A program made the position numbers and the translations under genes. A DNA stretch of 64,000 nt. It comes from Kriegella sp963975415. GTDB taxonomy: Bacteria > Bacteroidota > Bacteroidia > Flavobacteriales > Flavobacteriaceae. Under the pieces are notes generated by a model. The model was given only the letters and a program-made list of their open reading frames with translations. It was not told the DNA's origin and did not search any database. Numbering within the stretch: the first letter of the stretch is position 1; every line of letters starts with the position of its first letter. Positions 52,309 to 62,244 of this stretch are shown piece after piece. The stretch lies in assembly GCF_963975415.1 (NCBI RefSeq), contig NZ_CAXBGN010000003.1, positions 620,001 to 684,000 on the forward strand, given 5' to 3'.

Positions 52309-53946
52309 ATGTTCAAACAACTCAAAAACTCTATTTTAAGCCTATTCTTAACGATGCTTCCCTTCGCCATTTTAGGGCAATCTAGTGACGTTCAGGTTAT
52401 TCCAAGGCCCAATCAGGTCATAAAAAAAAGTGGCCATTATATATTTTCAGGTGAAGACTTTACCGTGCATGGCAAAAGCGGTCTTCAACATATTACGAAG
52501 TATACCACAACTGTTCTAGAGGAAGATTTTGGATGGAAAGTAAAAACAGTTGATAAAAAGACAGCGACGGTCGATCTTTTGTTCGAGTTGAGTGCAAAGG
52601 AAATGGATTCTGAAGAAAGTTATACGCTGCGGGTAGATAAAAAGGGTATACGCATCGCTGCGACTAGTGAACAGGGCTTATTTTATGGGTTGCAAACATT
52701 GAGGCAGTCTTTTAAAGAACAAGATGGGAAATGGACGCTTGACCATATGGAAATAAAAGATACGCCCCGATTCGGGTGGCGGGCCTATATGCTGGATGAA
52801 GGACGATATTTTAAAGGGAAGGAACAGGTAAAGAAAATTTTAGACGAAATGGCACGACTGAAAATGAACGTTTTCCATTGGCATTTGGTCGATGATCAAG
52901 GCTGGCGCATCGAAATAAAAAAATACCCCTTATTGACCGAGATAGGTTCAAAAAGGCCGACCACCCAAGTGGGCCCAAGAAAATGGCAAAGTCCGATTCA
53001 GTCTGGTGTTCCTCATGAAGGGTTCTACACCCAAGATGAGATCAGGGAAATAGTTTCCTATGCACGGGAAAGGCACATAACCGTTGTTCCCGAAATAGAA
53101 ATACCCGGACATTCTTCGGCGGCCATCGCTGCATATCCATGGTTGGGTTCCTCCGGAAAACAAATAGAAGTACCCATAAAATTTGGAGTAAGTAAGGATA
53201 TTTTTAACGTTGCGAACCCAAAAGTTTTTAGTTTTTTGACTAATGTATTGGATGAAGTTATGGCGTTGTTCCCCTCCAAAGTAATCCATATTGGAGGTGA
53301 TGAAGCTAAATATGACCATTGGGAAAGTTCAAAGGATATAAAGAGCTATATGAAGGAGAATAACTTGAAAAGTTTTGCAGATGTACAAATCGATTTTACC
53401 AATAAGATTTCGAGGTATATTGAAAGCAAGGGAAGAAAAATGATGGGATGGAACGAGATTTTGGGGCATAATGTACACGATTATCAGTCGGCAAAAGATG
53501 AAGGGGCCGAAGAAAAATTGTCCAAAAGCTCTGTCGTCCATTTTTGGAAAGGAGATATAAAATTAATGGCTCAGGCGGCCTCGGAGGGTTATGATATTGT
53601 GAATTCATTACATTCTGAAACCTATTTAGACTATTCGTACAAAGACATCTCGCTGCGAAGAGCGTACGATTTTGATCCGGTTCCCGAGGATCTTGATGAA
53701 AAATACCATAAGCGTATTATTGGAACGGGCTGCCAAATGTGGGGTGAATGGATTCCGAGTAGCGGTTATATGGATTTTATGACTTTCCCTAGAATTGCCG
53801 CTTACGCCGAAGTGGGTTGGACACGGCCCAACCGTAAGGATTTTGAGAGTTTCTTAAAATCACTTTCAAGAATGGCGGAAATATGGCAGGCCGAGGGAAT
53901 ATTTATGGCACCTATTAAAGAGGCCATGCCTGTAGATGGGCAATAG
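52309..53946 (+). CDS. GH20 beta-N-acetylhexosaminidase, exported
   Basis: The ATG at 52309 is preferred; the upstream codons at 52300 and 52303 are TTG. 545 residues with signal peptide (ends A-I-L-G-Q). N-terminal GH20b domain (to about 140: V-I-P-R-P-N-Q-V, G-L-F-Y-G-L-Q-T-L-R-Q). Catalytic barrel: M-N-V-F-H-W-H-L-V-D-D-Q-G-W-R, V-P-E-I-E-I-P-G-H, and the acid pair H-I-G-G-D331-E332-A. W-G-E-W near the end is usual. Releases terminal beta-linked GlcNAc/GalNAc. Single gene converging on the GH28-like gene. Confidence 0.92.
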   Translation: MFKQLKNSILSLFLTMLPFAILGQSSDVQVIPRPNQVIKKSGHYIFSGEDFTVHGKSGLQHITKYTTTVLEEDFGWKVKTVDKKTATVDLLFELSAKEMDSEESYTLRVDKKGIRIAATSEQGLFYGLQTLRQSFKEQDGKWTLDHMEIKDTPRFGWRAYMLDEGRYFKGKEQVKKILDEMARLKMNVFHWHLVDDQGWRIEIKKYPLLTEIGSKRPTTQVGPRKWQSPIQSGVPHEGFYTQDEIREIVSYARERHITVVPEIEIPGHSSAAIAAYPWLGSSGKQIEVPIKFGVSKDIFNVANPKVFSFLTNVLDEVMALFPSKVIHIGGDEAKYDHWESSKDIKSYMKENNLKSFADVQIDFTNKISRYIESKGRKMMGWNEILGHNVHDYQSAKDEGAEEKLSKSSVVHFWKGDIKLMAQAASEGYDIVNSLHSETYLDYSYKDISLRRAYDFDPVPEDLDEKYHKRIIGTGCQMWGEWIPSSGYMDFMTFPRIAAYAEVGWTRPNRKDFESFLKSLSRMAEIWQAEGIFMAPIKEAMPVDGQ

Positions 53947-54006
53947 CCGGTTTGTGAAAAAAAATGTTCTCTTATTTTGGGAAGGATGCCAATGGGCAAT
54001 CTTTGT

Positions 54007-55449
54007 TTAATCTCTAAGACCGGTCAAATCTGAATCAATGATTAATTTTCCGCTTTGATTGTGAACTATGGCCGAAAAACCCTCGCTGGTTTCAATGCTG
54101 TTTGAAGTCTTCAAATAGATGATTTTGTTTTCCACCGAATTATCGATTAAATTCATTTCTCCCTTAGCATTAAATACCGTTCCTGAAATACTGATTTTTG
54201 TTGGAAAATATTCTTTCATGGCTTTATTGGAATGAAATTTTATACCTGTATTACCAAGACTTGAATTGGATATGGTTATGGCATCTATTGGAGTGTCTAC
54301 ACCTAATAATTCACGAGAGCCGTTATGTAATACCCTGATATTGTCGAACACTAACTGTCTTTGCATCGGAATCTCTGCCCCGGGATAGTAAGAACGGCTC
54401 CATTTGCCATTGTCAAAATGGATTGAAAAGCCAGTTCTTGGTTTTTCTAGATAGATATCCCTAAATGTCACGTTCCTTACTCCCGCGACGTATTCGACAT
54501 CTTCTTGTGTCATTACCCACTTAATGCCATCCAATTCCTTGGTTCCTTGGGTATGGGTAGGTCGGGTAGTCGATTTGTATATTTTACCGTCAGGGTCGGC
54601 ATTAACCCGGTATATTCTTCCGTTTGAGACCACGGCATCTGCTTTTTGAACTTCCATGCCTTCTTTCCAATCGATCCAGCCCCCTGCCAATATTCGACAG
54701 AAATAGCCGACCAGTTTTTGATCTGATGCCAAATCATGGCAATTTTCGATCAGTCCATTTTCGATCCATCCTAATTCGGGGTTCGATGTAGCGTAATCAT
54801 GGGCATTTAAGGCGAGTGCATCATCGATAGTTTCGAAAACCGCGTTGGAAATTCTGAATCTATTTCCGCGCCCAAGGTGAATACCATCCTTTTTGCCTTT
54901 GAGAATAGTATTATCAATGATTAGGTCTTCAAAAGTACAAACATGAATTCCGAATTGTGCGGGCATAATGTCATAACAGCGAAATCCTTCGATTCTTAAA
55001 TCCTTGACATAAAAAAATGCAATTTGGCCCCTAAGGCCGAATACTTCGTTAAAGACCAGGTCGACACCATTGACCTTGACGACAAGGTCTTTAATGGTAA
55101 TATGTTCATCATAGGTTTTTGTCAAAGCACCTTTGTTGAGCAGCACATGTGAAAACTTACCAACTTCATCGACTTTTTGTAGAACCACGCCATTGCCAAA
55201 ATCAAGGGTGGTATTGCTTCCAATATAGGTGGTTCCTGCCACTTTGTAGGTTCCTGGTCGGCTTATGACAATGGTGCCTGTTTGATCTACTGCTTTTTGA
55301 AGCGCCTTTACGTTTTCCAATCCGGTGGCATCAGGCGAAAAGCCGAATTCGGCCGCATCGATAAAGCCCCCTTTTTGAGCTGTTGCTAATAGGGAGGTCA
55401 AGAATAAAAGGTTAAATAGGAAAAATTTACAAGTTTTGTACATATTCAT
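54007..55449 (-). CDS. GH28-like right-handed beta-helix hydrolase, exported
   Basis: 480 residues with a signal peptide (ends L-A-T-A-Q). Starts with the pectate-lyase_3 type I-D-A-A-E-F-G-F-S-P-D-A-T-G, followed by parallel beta-helix coils. In the middle D-G-I-H-L-G-R-G and T-I-D-D-A-L-A-L-N-A-H occupy the place of the GH28 N-T-D and G-D-D motifs. The G-H-G catalytic motif of polygalacturonases is not obvious, so the chemistry may differ. Last gene of the leftward PUL, 15 bases from the SGNH gene. Confidence 0.78.
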   Translation of the reverse strand: MNMYKTCKFFLFNLLFLTSLLATAQKGGFIDAAEFGFSPDATGLENVKALQKAVDQTGTIVISRPGTYKVAGTTYIGSNTTLDFGNGVVLQKVDEVGKFSHVLLNKGALTKTYDEHITIKDLVVKVNGVDLVFNEVFGLRGQIAFFYVKDLRIEGFRCYDIMPAQFGIHVCTFEDLIIDNTILKGKKDGIHLGRGNRFRISNAVFETIDDALALNAHDYATSNPELGWIENGLIENCHDLASDQKLVGYFCRILAGGWIDWKEGMEVQKADAVVSNGRIYRVNADPDGKIYKSTTRPTHTQGTKELDGIKWVMTQEDVEYVAGVRNVTFRDIYLEKPRTGFSIHFDNGKWSRSYYPGAEIPMQRQLVFDNIRVLHNGSRELLGVDTPIDAITISNSSLGNTGIKFHSNKAMKEYFPTKISISGTVFNAKGEMNLIDNSVENKIIYLKTSNSIETSEGFSAIVHNQSGKLIIDSDLTGLRD

Positions 55450-55464
55450 TTTATGGCTTTAAAA

Positions 55465-56763
55465 TCAATTATAAATTTTGTGATTTAGCAAATCACCATC
55501 TATTAGTATTTTAGCGAGATACCAGTTGAGTTCCGTGTAATCTTCAGGTTCGCCTATTGAACGGTTATTTGCAGAGAGGATTTTATTCTTGTCGATAGGT
55601 TCTTCGCGCACTTTAATCGATACCGTATGAATCGAATCAGCCAATCCACCTATGGTCTTATAGCTTATTCTCCAATAGGTGCAATACCCATCAAACCGGC
55701 TAATATTTTGTTTTTTACCATCAACAGCGACTTCAAGGGTCCCCGTGCCTGGTCCGATGACGTCATAAAACCCAAAGGCTTGGCCTCGAAATTTAAAAGA
55801 CAAAGAATCTCCTGGAACACCTTTTCCTATATTGTTAAAGTATCTCGTGAATTTTTTATAAATGGAGTCGCTTTTGGTTTCAATAGCGGTTAATTCTTCT
55901 TTTGAATCAATTTTATCCCAATCAATCATTTTTGTATCCACAGATGGGTTGGCAATGAGGGGTTCGACAATATTGTGTTTAACAACGTTGTTCGCTACTT
56001 CTGACTTCATTTCAGTAAGCGCACTTACAAAAACCTCATGATAAATTTTATGACCTGATTCGGGGTATGGATGAACCCCATCAGGACTAAACACTACTAT
56101 GGTATCGTTAGTTTCCTTATTGCCCTTAAATAGAACTTTGCCTTCATCTACCCTTCGAAGAACCTCTGGGCCAAAATTGATTGATGGAATCTGGTAATGC
56201 TCTGCAATTTTTTCCATTGTTGTTATAGAAGATGGCAGACTATCTTTTTTGTAGATATCTAAAAAATCTTCTTTAATGGTATAGATAAAACAGATATCTA
56301 TCTCAGGGTTTTGTTTCCAAATTTGATGTGTAATTCCCTCCATGGAACGGGTAATTTCCTCTGGATTAGTATTAGAGTCGTTTACCGCAAATTCGACGAA
56401 TACTAAATCAGGATGGTATTGTAACACTTGGTCTTTCAGCCTATAAGCTCCAAATGGAGAGCCAGTTCCTCCTATTGCTGCGTTGATTTCTATAAACTTC
56501 GTATTCGGGTAATTTTCTTTAAACCAATTGAACGAATGAATTCGCCAACCTGGCTGTGCCGTGATACTTCCGCCTAAATAGGCTACTCTAACAGTATCTC
56601 TATTTTCCATCTTAGAAAGCACGTTATTCAAACCACCTCTTACCTCATGTCCATTAAAAAAAGATTCTTTCTTAGAAGTTTGACATTGAACTAATGTCAA
56701 AAATACCAGGGATAGTATAGTCAAACCCTGAACGTATAGTGGTCGCTTATTCTGAACTTTCAT
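55465..56763 (-). CDS. SGNH/GDSL hydrolase lipoprotein (carbohydrate esterase-like)
   Basis: 432 residues, lipobox L-V-Q-C27. Block I reads Y-L-G-G-S66-I-T (GDSL-like), block II G-G-T-G-S near 98, block III F-A-V-N-D-S and block V S-P-D-G-V-H-P, so the Ser-Asp-His triad is complete. The C-terminal 130 residues form an extra beta domain. The family removes acetyl or other esters from polysaccharides. It is in operon with the GH28-like gene and lies downstream of SusD, so it should act on the same glycan. Confidence 0.84.
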   Translation of the reverse strand: MKVQNKRPLYVQGLTILSLVFLTLVQCQTSKKESFFNGHEVRGGLNNVLSKMENRDTVRVAYLGGSITAQPGWRIHSFNWFKENYPNTKFIEINAAIGGTGSPFGAYRLKDQVLQYHPDLVFVEFAVNDSNTNPEEITRSMEGITHQIWKQNPEIDICFIYTIKEDFLDIYKKDSLPSSITTMEKIAEHYQIPSINFGPEVLRRVDEGKVLFKGNKETNDTIVVFSPDGVHPYPESGHKIYHEVFVSALTEMKSEVANNVVKHNIVEPLIANPSVDTKMIDWDKIDSKEELTAIETKSDSIYKKFTRYFNNIGKGVPGDSLSFKFRGQAFGFYDVIGPGTGTLEVAVDGKKQNISRFDGYCTYWRISYKTIGGLADSIHTVSIKVREEPIDKNKILSANNRSIGEPEDYTELNWYLAKILIDGDLLNHKIYN

Positions 56764-56967
56764 AAAAATTCATTGTTTTTATTATATAGTTTGTCACCAT
56801 TTCCTTAAATCGATTTGAATATTACTTCTTTGAGAAGTACTTGAAATTCATAACCATTAGCCATGTCAAAGGTTTGCGTGATTCTTCCACGGGTTCTATC
56901 ATTGAAATAATGCCACCCCAGCTTTCCCGTGATGGCACTATTCAAAACTAACTCAACTCAACTATTT

Positions 56968-58683
56968 TCAATAACCGGGATTCTGCTCTAATGTGACTTC
57001 TGAATTAGCCTCAATTTCCGAACTTGGAATTGGCAATTTATTTAAATGGTCGCCCAAATTATATCCATTTTGAATGACCACGGGATTATACTTCATGAGT
57101 TGTTCTACCAATTTGCCTGTTCGTAGCAAAGTGTTGAAACGGAATTCTTCCATATAAAGCTCCCGTGCACGTTCGTCCAAAAGTAGATCCCAATCAACTT
57201 CTCCGGCAGTAACGGCTGTGGCATTAGCCCTGTTTCTTACACTATTAATGTCATTGGCGGCGTTTTCCCCATCTCCTTTAAGAAAGTAAGCTTCGGCTCT
57301 CAAAAGATAAGTTTCGGCCAAACGCATGATATACCAGTCTTTGTAGATACGCCCATTATCGTGTCCTTGACCGCTACTTGCATCCTGGAACTGGTTATGG
57401 TGTATGGCGGTCGCTGCCTTTTTGTAGAAAGGTTTTGTGTTTTTGTAGAAAGTGTCCGGGTCACCCGTATTATCAATTGTCATTGGCTGCCCATAAAACT
57501 CACTAGCAGGATTGGTCCAATAATAGGTGCGTTGTATGTTATATTTTGAATTCCTGATATCTTGGTCCCAATCATCTTTATAATCCCAAATTATAAAATC
57601 TGCGTAATCGGTAACAGTTATACCTTGAACGGGTCTTCCACTTAAAATATCCATGAGCCAATTACTGACTCCATTTTTATCTTTTTGGTTCCACCATATT
57701 ACACCCCACCATCTTTCGAGACCAAAATTTCCGCCCCATTGACCAACATTGCCACCGCCTACCATAGTCGGGTCAAATTCTACGTTCCAAATGGCTTCAT
57801 GATTTCCTTCAAGCCAATTCATGTTGTTTTCCCGGAACAAATCCCAATACACATCGCCCCAAGTTTCATTCTCACCTTGGTAATCATATCCATTAAATTG
57901 AAAATCGGTCAACTGACCGAAACGTTCGGTCATTAAATTAAAGTTTGGATTATCTATTACCATGGTAGCCGCTGTTATGGCCCCATCGTAATCTTCTAGG
58001 GAAATATTAACTTCTGTCAATAAATGATAGGCTGCTGCTCGAGGGGCCCTTCCGCCCGGCAGGTTTTCCACGGTCGGCATCCACTGAACGGCGAATTCAA
58101 GATCCTCTTTACATTGGAGGTAAACTGCTTGCTGAGATGCGCGACTATAGTCGAATTTTGGAGACTTTGTTTCATCTAAAACCAATGGCACGCCGCCCCA
58201 CATATTAGCCAAAAAATGATATGCAAATGCTCTGATGAATCTCGCTTCGGCAACAACGGCGTTCTTTTCTTCCTCGGATTCCCAAGTAACATTTATGTCC
58301 TCTGAACGTTCAATAATTACGTTGGCCAGAAAAATCCAATTATAAAGACGTCCCCACCATTTTTTGACAAAGCTATTGTCAGCATTAAATACATTCCATT
58401 GAAAATATTCATTATGTTGCGTATTGTCAATTTGATTGGAACCTAAATCAAGTCCGAGTCCAAGCATGTCAAAATTATCCCGGCTATCGGAATTTGCGTA
58501 CATGTTGGTTCTAATGGTCAAGTAGATATGGGCCAAAGCCGATTCGAAACCTGATTTATCGGTAAAAGAATTTGAGGGACTTAAAAAATCTTTTGGTGTT
58601 TCCTCTAGAGCTTCGTCGAGATTACAGGAAATAGTTCCTCCCAAAACTATGAGAAACAGAAATATATATTTATAATAGTTCAT
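56968..58683 (-). CDS. SusD/RagB-family surface glycan-binding lipoprotein
   Basis: 571 residues, lipobox T-I-S-C20. Typical helices: A-E-A-R-F-I-R-A-F-A-Y-H-F-L-A-N-M-W-G-G-V-P-L, then I-M-R-L-A-E-T-Y-L-L-R-A-E-A-Y, and D-E-R-A-R-E-L-Y-M-E-E-F-R. Ends L-E-Q-N-P-G-Y. Rich in Trp and Tyr in the middle, as expected of a glycan-binding face. Lies 131 bases downstream of its SusC on the same strand. Confidence 0.92.
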   Translation of the reverse strand: MNYYKYIFLFLIVLGGTISCNLDEALEETPKDFLSPSNSFTDKSGFESALAHIYLTIRTNMYANSDSRDNFDMLGLGLDLGSNQIDNTQHNEYFQWNVFNADNSFVKKWWGRLYNWIFLANVIIERSEDINVTWESEEEKNAVVAEARFIRAFAYHFLANMWGGVPLVLDETKSPKFDYSRASQQAVYLQCKEDLEFAVQWMPTVENLPGGRAPRAAAYHLLTEVNISLEDYDGAITAATMVIDNPNFNLMTERFGQLTDFQFNGYDYQGENETWGDVYWDLFRENNMNWLEGNHEAIWNVEFDPTMVGGGNVGQWGGNFGLERWWGVIWWNQKDKNGVSNWLMDILSGRPVQGITVTDYADFIIWDYKDDWDQDIRNSKYNIQRTYYWTNPASEFYGQPMTIDNTGDPDTFYKNTKPFYKKAATAIHHNQFQDASSGQGHDNGRIYKDWYIMRLAETYLLRAEAYFLKGDGENAANDINSVRNRANATAVTAGEVDWDLLLDERARELYMEEFRFNTLLRTGKLVEQLMKYNPVVIQNGYNLGDHLNKLPIPSSEIEANSEVTLEQNPGY

Positions 58684-58814
58684 TGGTATATTTTATAAAT
58701 TAATCTTTTAGATATTTTTACGCAATTCATTCTTTATTGTAATTTCAAAAAAATAGAATCTCTTAAAATCAATCATTTTCTTTTTGAAAATTTACACATT
58801 GAGCGTTCTAAACT

Positions 58815-61800
58815 TTAAAAGCTTAATGCCATTGAAAGTAGTACGGTGCGAATGGATGGTATTGCCGTATCGCTCAACCCACTATCGGTTTCCGGATCTA
58901 GACCGTTCCAATGTGGAGCGTACGTGGCCAAGTTATCTGCGCTAAGTGAAAAACTTAATCCGTTTAGCCCCCAAGGTTTAACGAACTCTGTAACGTCGTA
59001 GGTTAGGGCCACCTTTTGCAATTTGATAAAACTTCGGTCAATGTACTTTGTCCCCCTAAATGGAGCGTTACCGTAATCGGTACTGGGAAATTCAGCATTA
59101 GTATTCGTCGGGGTCCAATAATCATATACCGGACGGTTAATGTTGGCTGCACCTACATATCCATCGTTGTAGGGGTCGTTGTTGCCGGATAAATACCAGT
59201 CGTTTCCACCCCATATTGAATAGAAATAGAGCATTAAGGATAAGTTTTTATACTTTAGCGTATTGGTCCAACTCCACCGGAAATTAGGGTTTGAGTTGCC
59301 GATGATTTGCCGGTCTTTATCTGAAGAAATAGTGCCGTCACCATCGATATCTTCCAAGATAAAATCTCCAGGGCGCATTCCGGCCATAATACTGCCGTTG
59401 TCGACATTTTCTTGCTGCCATATGCCCGTCACATCATAGGTATAGATAGAGCCCAAAGATTCGCCAATAAAATAGCCGTCATTGATAAGGTCATCTTCCT
59501 TTCCATCGCCGTCATTGTCTTTACCTAAAATTGAGGCGACTTTATTTCTGTTCAGGGAAAATGCAAAATCGGAATACCATTTGAAGTTCTCTTTGTCGAC
59601 ATTCAGTGTACTTAAGTTAACTTCAATTCCTTTGTTTTGTATTTCGCCAATGTTAGAGTTGATGCTGCTATTGCCTGAAGCTAACGGAAGTGAAAGGTTG
59701 AATATTAAATCGTTGGTCTTGGTGCTATAAGCGTCTATAGAACCTCGAACTCTATTATTGAAAAAACCGAAATCTAACCCAAGGTTGGTGCCGGTCGTGG
59801 TTTCCCACCCCAAGTTGTCATTGGCCAAAGATGAAATGTATTGGGTCAGCGCGTAGGAGTCCAAACCATTAAAAATGTATTGGGATGTGGACACTTTTGC
59901 AAGTGTGCTATAGGCACTGATCGATTGGTTTCCATTTGAACCATATGATAGGCGAAGGCTTAAGTTGTCGATTTTATCTACATTGGCCATAAAGTTTTCA
60001 TTGGAAATGTTCCAGTTAAAACCCACAGATGGAAATACGCCCCATTTTTTATTTTTGCTGAATGCAGAATAACCGTCTCGACGCACCGTACCTGTTAATG
60101 AGTACCTATTGTCGTAGCCATACGTTGCACGGGCCATCAAACCTCTGGCATCCGTTTCACCACCACCTGTGTTTACAATCTGGGTTGTTCCATTTTCTAG
60201 GGCATACGTACCGAGTGTAGTATTGTCAAAATCTTCGGCATAGGCATATAAACTTTCAGAAGAAGAATGCTCTTTTGAAAAGAGTAGCGTGACATCGACA
60301 TTATGTTTATTGAAGGAGTTATTGTATTTTAGAAAGTTGTCGAACAACATATTATAATACCGTGAATAGGTACGTCGTCCTATTCCGTTTTTACCTTTTC
60401 CATCTATGGTGTTTTTGTCAAAAAATTCATTTCTTTCATCCCATCGTAAAGTATTCGAAAAAGTTGTCTGATAGGTAAGGCCCTTGACCCATGGTATTTT
60501 AATGACACTGGTAATTACCCCGGAAAGATTATTTCTTATATCGGTATCTTCTGTTGCTATTTCCCAGAAAGGGCTGTTAAAGGAAGTGGTGGATTGAGGA
60601 AACTGCTTATAAGAGCCATCATCGTTATATACCGAGGCATAGGGGCTGAAGTGAGTCGCTCTGTACATCCCGGGTGAATCTCCTGAATAATCCCTTAGGC
60701 TATAAAAACTCTTTACCCCCAAGTTAAACCAATCGGTCAAGTCACTGTCAATATTGACACGGCCGGAAATATTTTTATATTCATCATTTATTACTACTCC
60801 TTTTTGCTTTACCAAGGTTCCGGCAATATAATAATTGGTGTTTTCAGTGCTATTGGCAACACTAACTGTTGTATTGTAGATATATCCCGCTTGATTTATT
60901 AAATCGAAAGCATCTATTAAAGTCGGTCTGTGGTCGGCAGTGGCGTCATAATTTTTAAGTTCCTCCTCTTGCAAATAAAATCTAATTCTATTCGGGTCTG
61001 CTTCTAAGCCTTGATTTGCCCTGATATCCAATATTCGTTGAAGATATCCCTCTGCGTCATAGACTTCCAAGGGCTTCAGCTGATTGCTCATACCATTGCT
61101 GAATTTTACATCAAAGCGCGGCTTTCCATCTATTCCCCTTCCTTTTTTGGTGTCTATTAGTATTACACCATTGGCAGACCGGGAGCCATATACCGCAGCG
61201 GCGCTCGCATCTTTAAGTACGGTAAGATTTTCAATATCATTAGCGGCTATATCTGCTAGACTTCCATTAAAAATGGCGCCATCAACAACAATCAAAGGGG
61301 TATTGCTTGCTGAGGAAGAGTTTTGTCCTCTAATGCTTAAACCGGCTACAGCTCCTGCGGTATTCACACTTCCCACATTTAACCCGGGTAGCGTACCTTT
61401 TACGGTTTCAAGTACATTATTGACGGGAACCTCTCTATAGGTCTCTAGATCGGCTACTGCAACCGCACCGGTTACGGCTTGTCTTTTTTGCGTACCGTAG
61501 CCTACGACCACTACTTCGTCTAATCCCGCCGCACTTTCGCTAAGCGTAACATTGAGTTCTGTTTGTTCATTTAAAACCACTTCTTTTGATGCAAAACCGA
61601 TATAGGAGAACACTAAAATGGCATTTGTATCTTTAACTTCAATAGTGAAATTACCGTCAAAATCTGCTTGGGTTCCATTAGTGGTACCTTTCTCAATGAT
61701 ATTAGCTCCGGGAAGGGGATGTCCTTCCGTATCTAAGACCTTTCCTGAAATAGTTAATGTTTGCCGTTCTTCGCTTGAAGAATGGGTTGGAATTATTACA

Positions 61801-62147
61801 ATTTTATTACCATTAAGATTTAATTTAAAATCTTTGCCCGAGAAACAGGTTTCCAATAATTTGTTTGCTCGAATGGTTCCTTTTTTTAGTCTTACTTTGG
61901 GCACATTCTTGAAAAGATCCTCTTGATATATAAAGGTATAGTCGGTCTGATCCCTTAACAAATCGAAGACCTCGTCGATAGATGCCAACTGATCCCTGTC
62001 AATTTGGATTTTGGTTTTCTGAGAAAAAATTTCACCTGAAGTGAAGCCAAAAGCAGTGGAACAAAGCAAGAAAATAAAGGTTCTCATGATGAACTTTAGT
62101 AGCTCTTTCCGCTGGCGGAAGAGATTGTTAGTAAATTTAATTTTCAT
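58815..62147 (-). CDS. SusC/RagA-family TonB-dependent transporter with N-terminal STN signalling domain
   Basis: The ATG at 62147 is preferred; the frame start at 62174 adds nine residues. 1110 residues. Signal region to about 45, STN domain about 50-115 (L-A-S-I-D-E-V-F-D-L-L, Y-T-F-I-Y), CarboxypepD_reg-like domain about 130-215 (I-S-G-K-V-L-D-T-E-G), D-E-V-V-V-V-G-Y-G-T before the plug, barrel to the C-terminal aromatic end. The STN domain contacts the FecR anti-sigma factor encoded next to it, so substrate binding would switch on the sigma factor at the window end. Confidence 0.93.
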   Translation of the reverse strand: MKIKFTNNLFRQRKELLKFIMRTFIFLLCSTAFGFTSGEIFSQKTKIQIDRDQLASIDEVFDLLRDQTDYTFIYQEDLFKNVPKVRLKKGTIRANKLLETCFSGKDFKLNLNGNKIVIIPTHSSSEERQTLTISGKVLDTEGHPLPGANIIEKGTTNGTQADFDGNFTIEVKDTNAILVFSYIGFASKEVVLNEQTELNVTLSESAAGLDEVVVVGYGTQKRQAVTGAVAVADLETYREVPVNNVLETVKGTLPGLNVGSVNTAGAVAGLSIRGQNSSSASNTPLIVVDGAIFNGSLADIAANDIENLTVLKDASAAAVYGSRSANGVILIDTKKGRGIDGKPRFDVKFSNGMSNQLKPLEVYDAEGYLQRILDIRANQGLEADPNRIRFYLQEEELKNYDATADHRPTLIDAFDLINQAGYIYNTTVSVANSTENTNYYIAGTLVKQKGVVINDEYKNISGRVNIDSDLTDWFNLGVKSFYSLRDYSGDSPGMYRATHFSPYASVYNDDGSYKQFPQSTTSFNSPFWEIATEDTDIRNNLSGVITSVIKIPWVKGLTYQTTFSNTLRWDERNEFFDKNTIDGKGKNGIGRRTYSRYYNMLFDNFLKYNNSFNKHNVDVTLLFSKEHSSSESLYAYAEDFDNTTLGTYALENGTTQIVNTGGGETDARGLMARATYGYDNRYSLTGTVRRDGYSAFSKNKKWGVFPSVGFNWNISNENFMANVDKIDNLSLRLSYGSNGNQSISAYSTLAKVSTSQYIFNGLDSYALTQYISSLANDNLGWETTTGTNLGLDFGFFNNRVRGSIDAYSTKTNDLIFNLSLPLASGNSSINSNIGEIQNKGIEVNLSTLNVDKENFKWYSDFAFSLNRNKVASILGKDNDGDGKEDDLINDGYFIGESLGSIYTYDVTGIWQQENVDNGSIMAGMRPGDFILEDIDGDGTISSDKDRQIIGNSNPNFRWSWTNTLKYKNLSLMLYFYSIWGGNDWYLSGNNDPYNDGYVGAANINRPVYDYWTPTNTNAEFPSTDYGNAPFRGTKYIDRSFIKLQKVALTYDVTEFVKPWGLNGLSFSLSADNLATYAPHWNGLDPETDSGLSDTAIPSIRTVLLSMALSF

Positions 62148-62244
62148 AAATTTGAGTGTCTGTTGGTTAAACAATTATTAATCAATTGATGCAAAGAGGG
62201 GATAAAGCGCAGTACTGTCCAGGTATAAACTTTATTCCTTTTCT

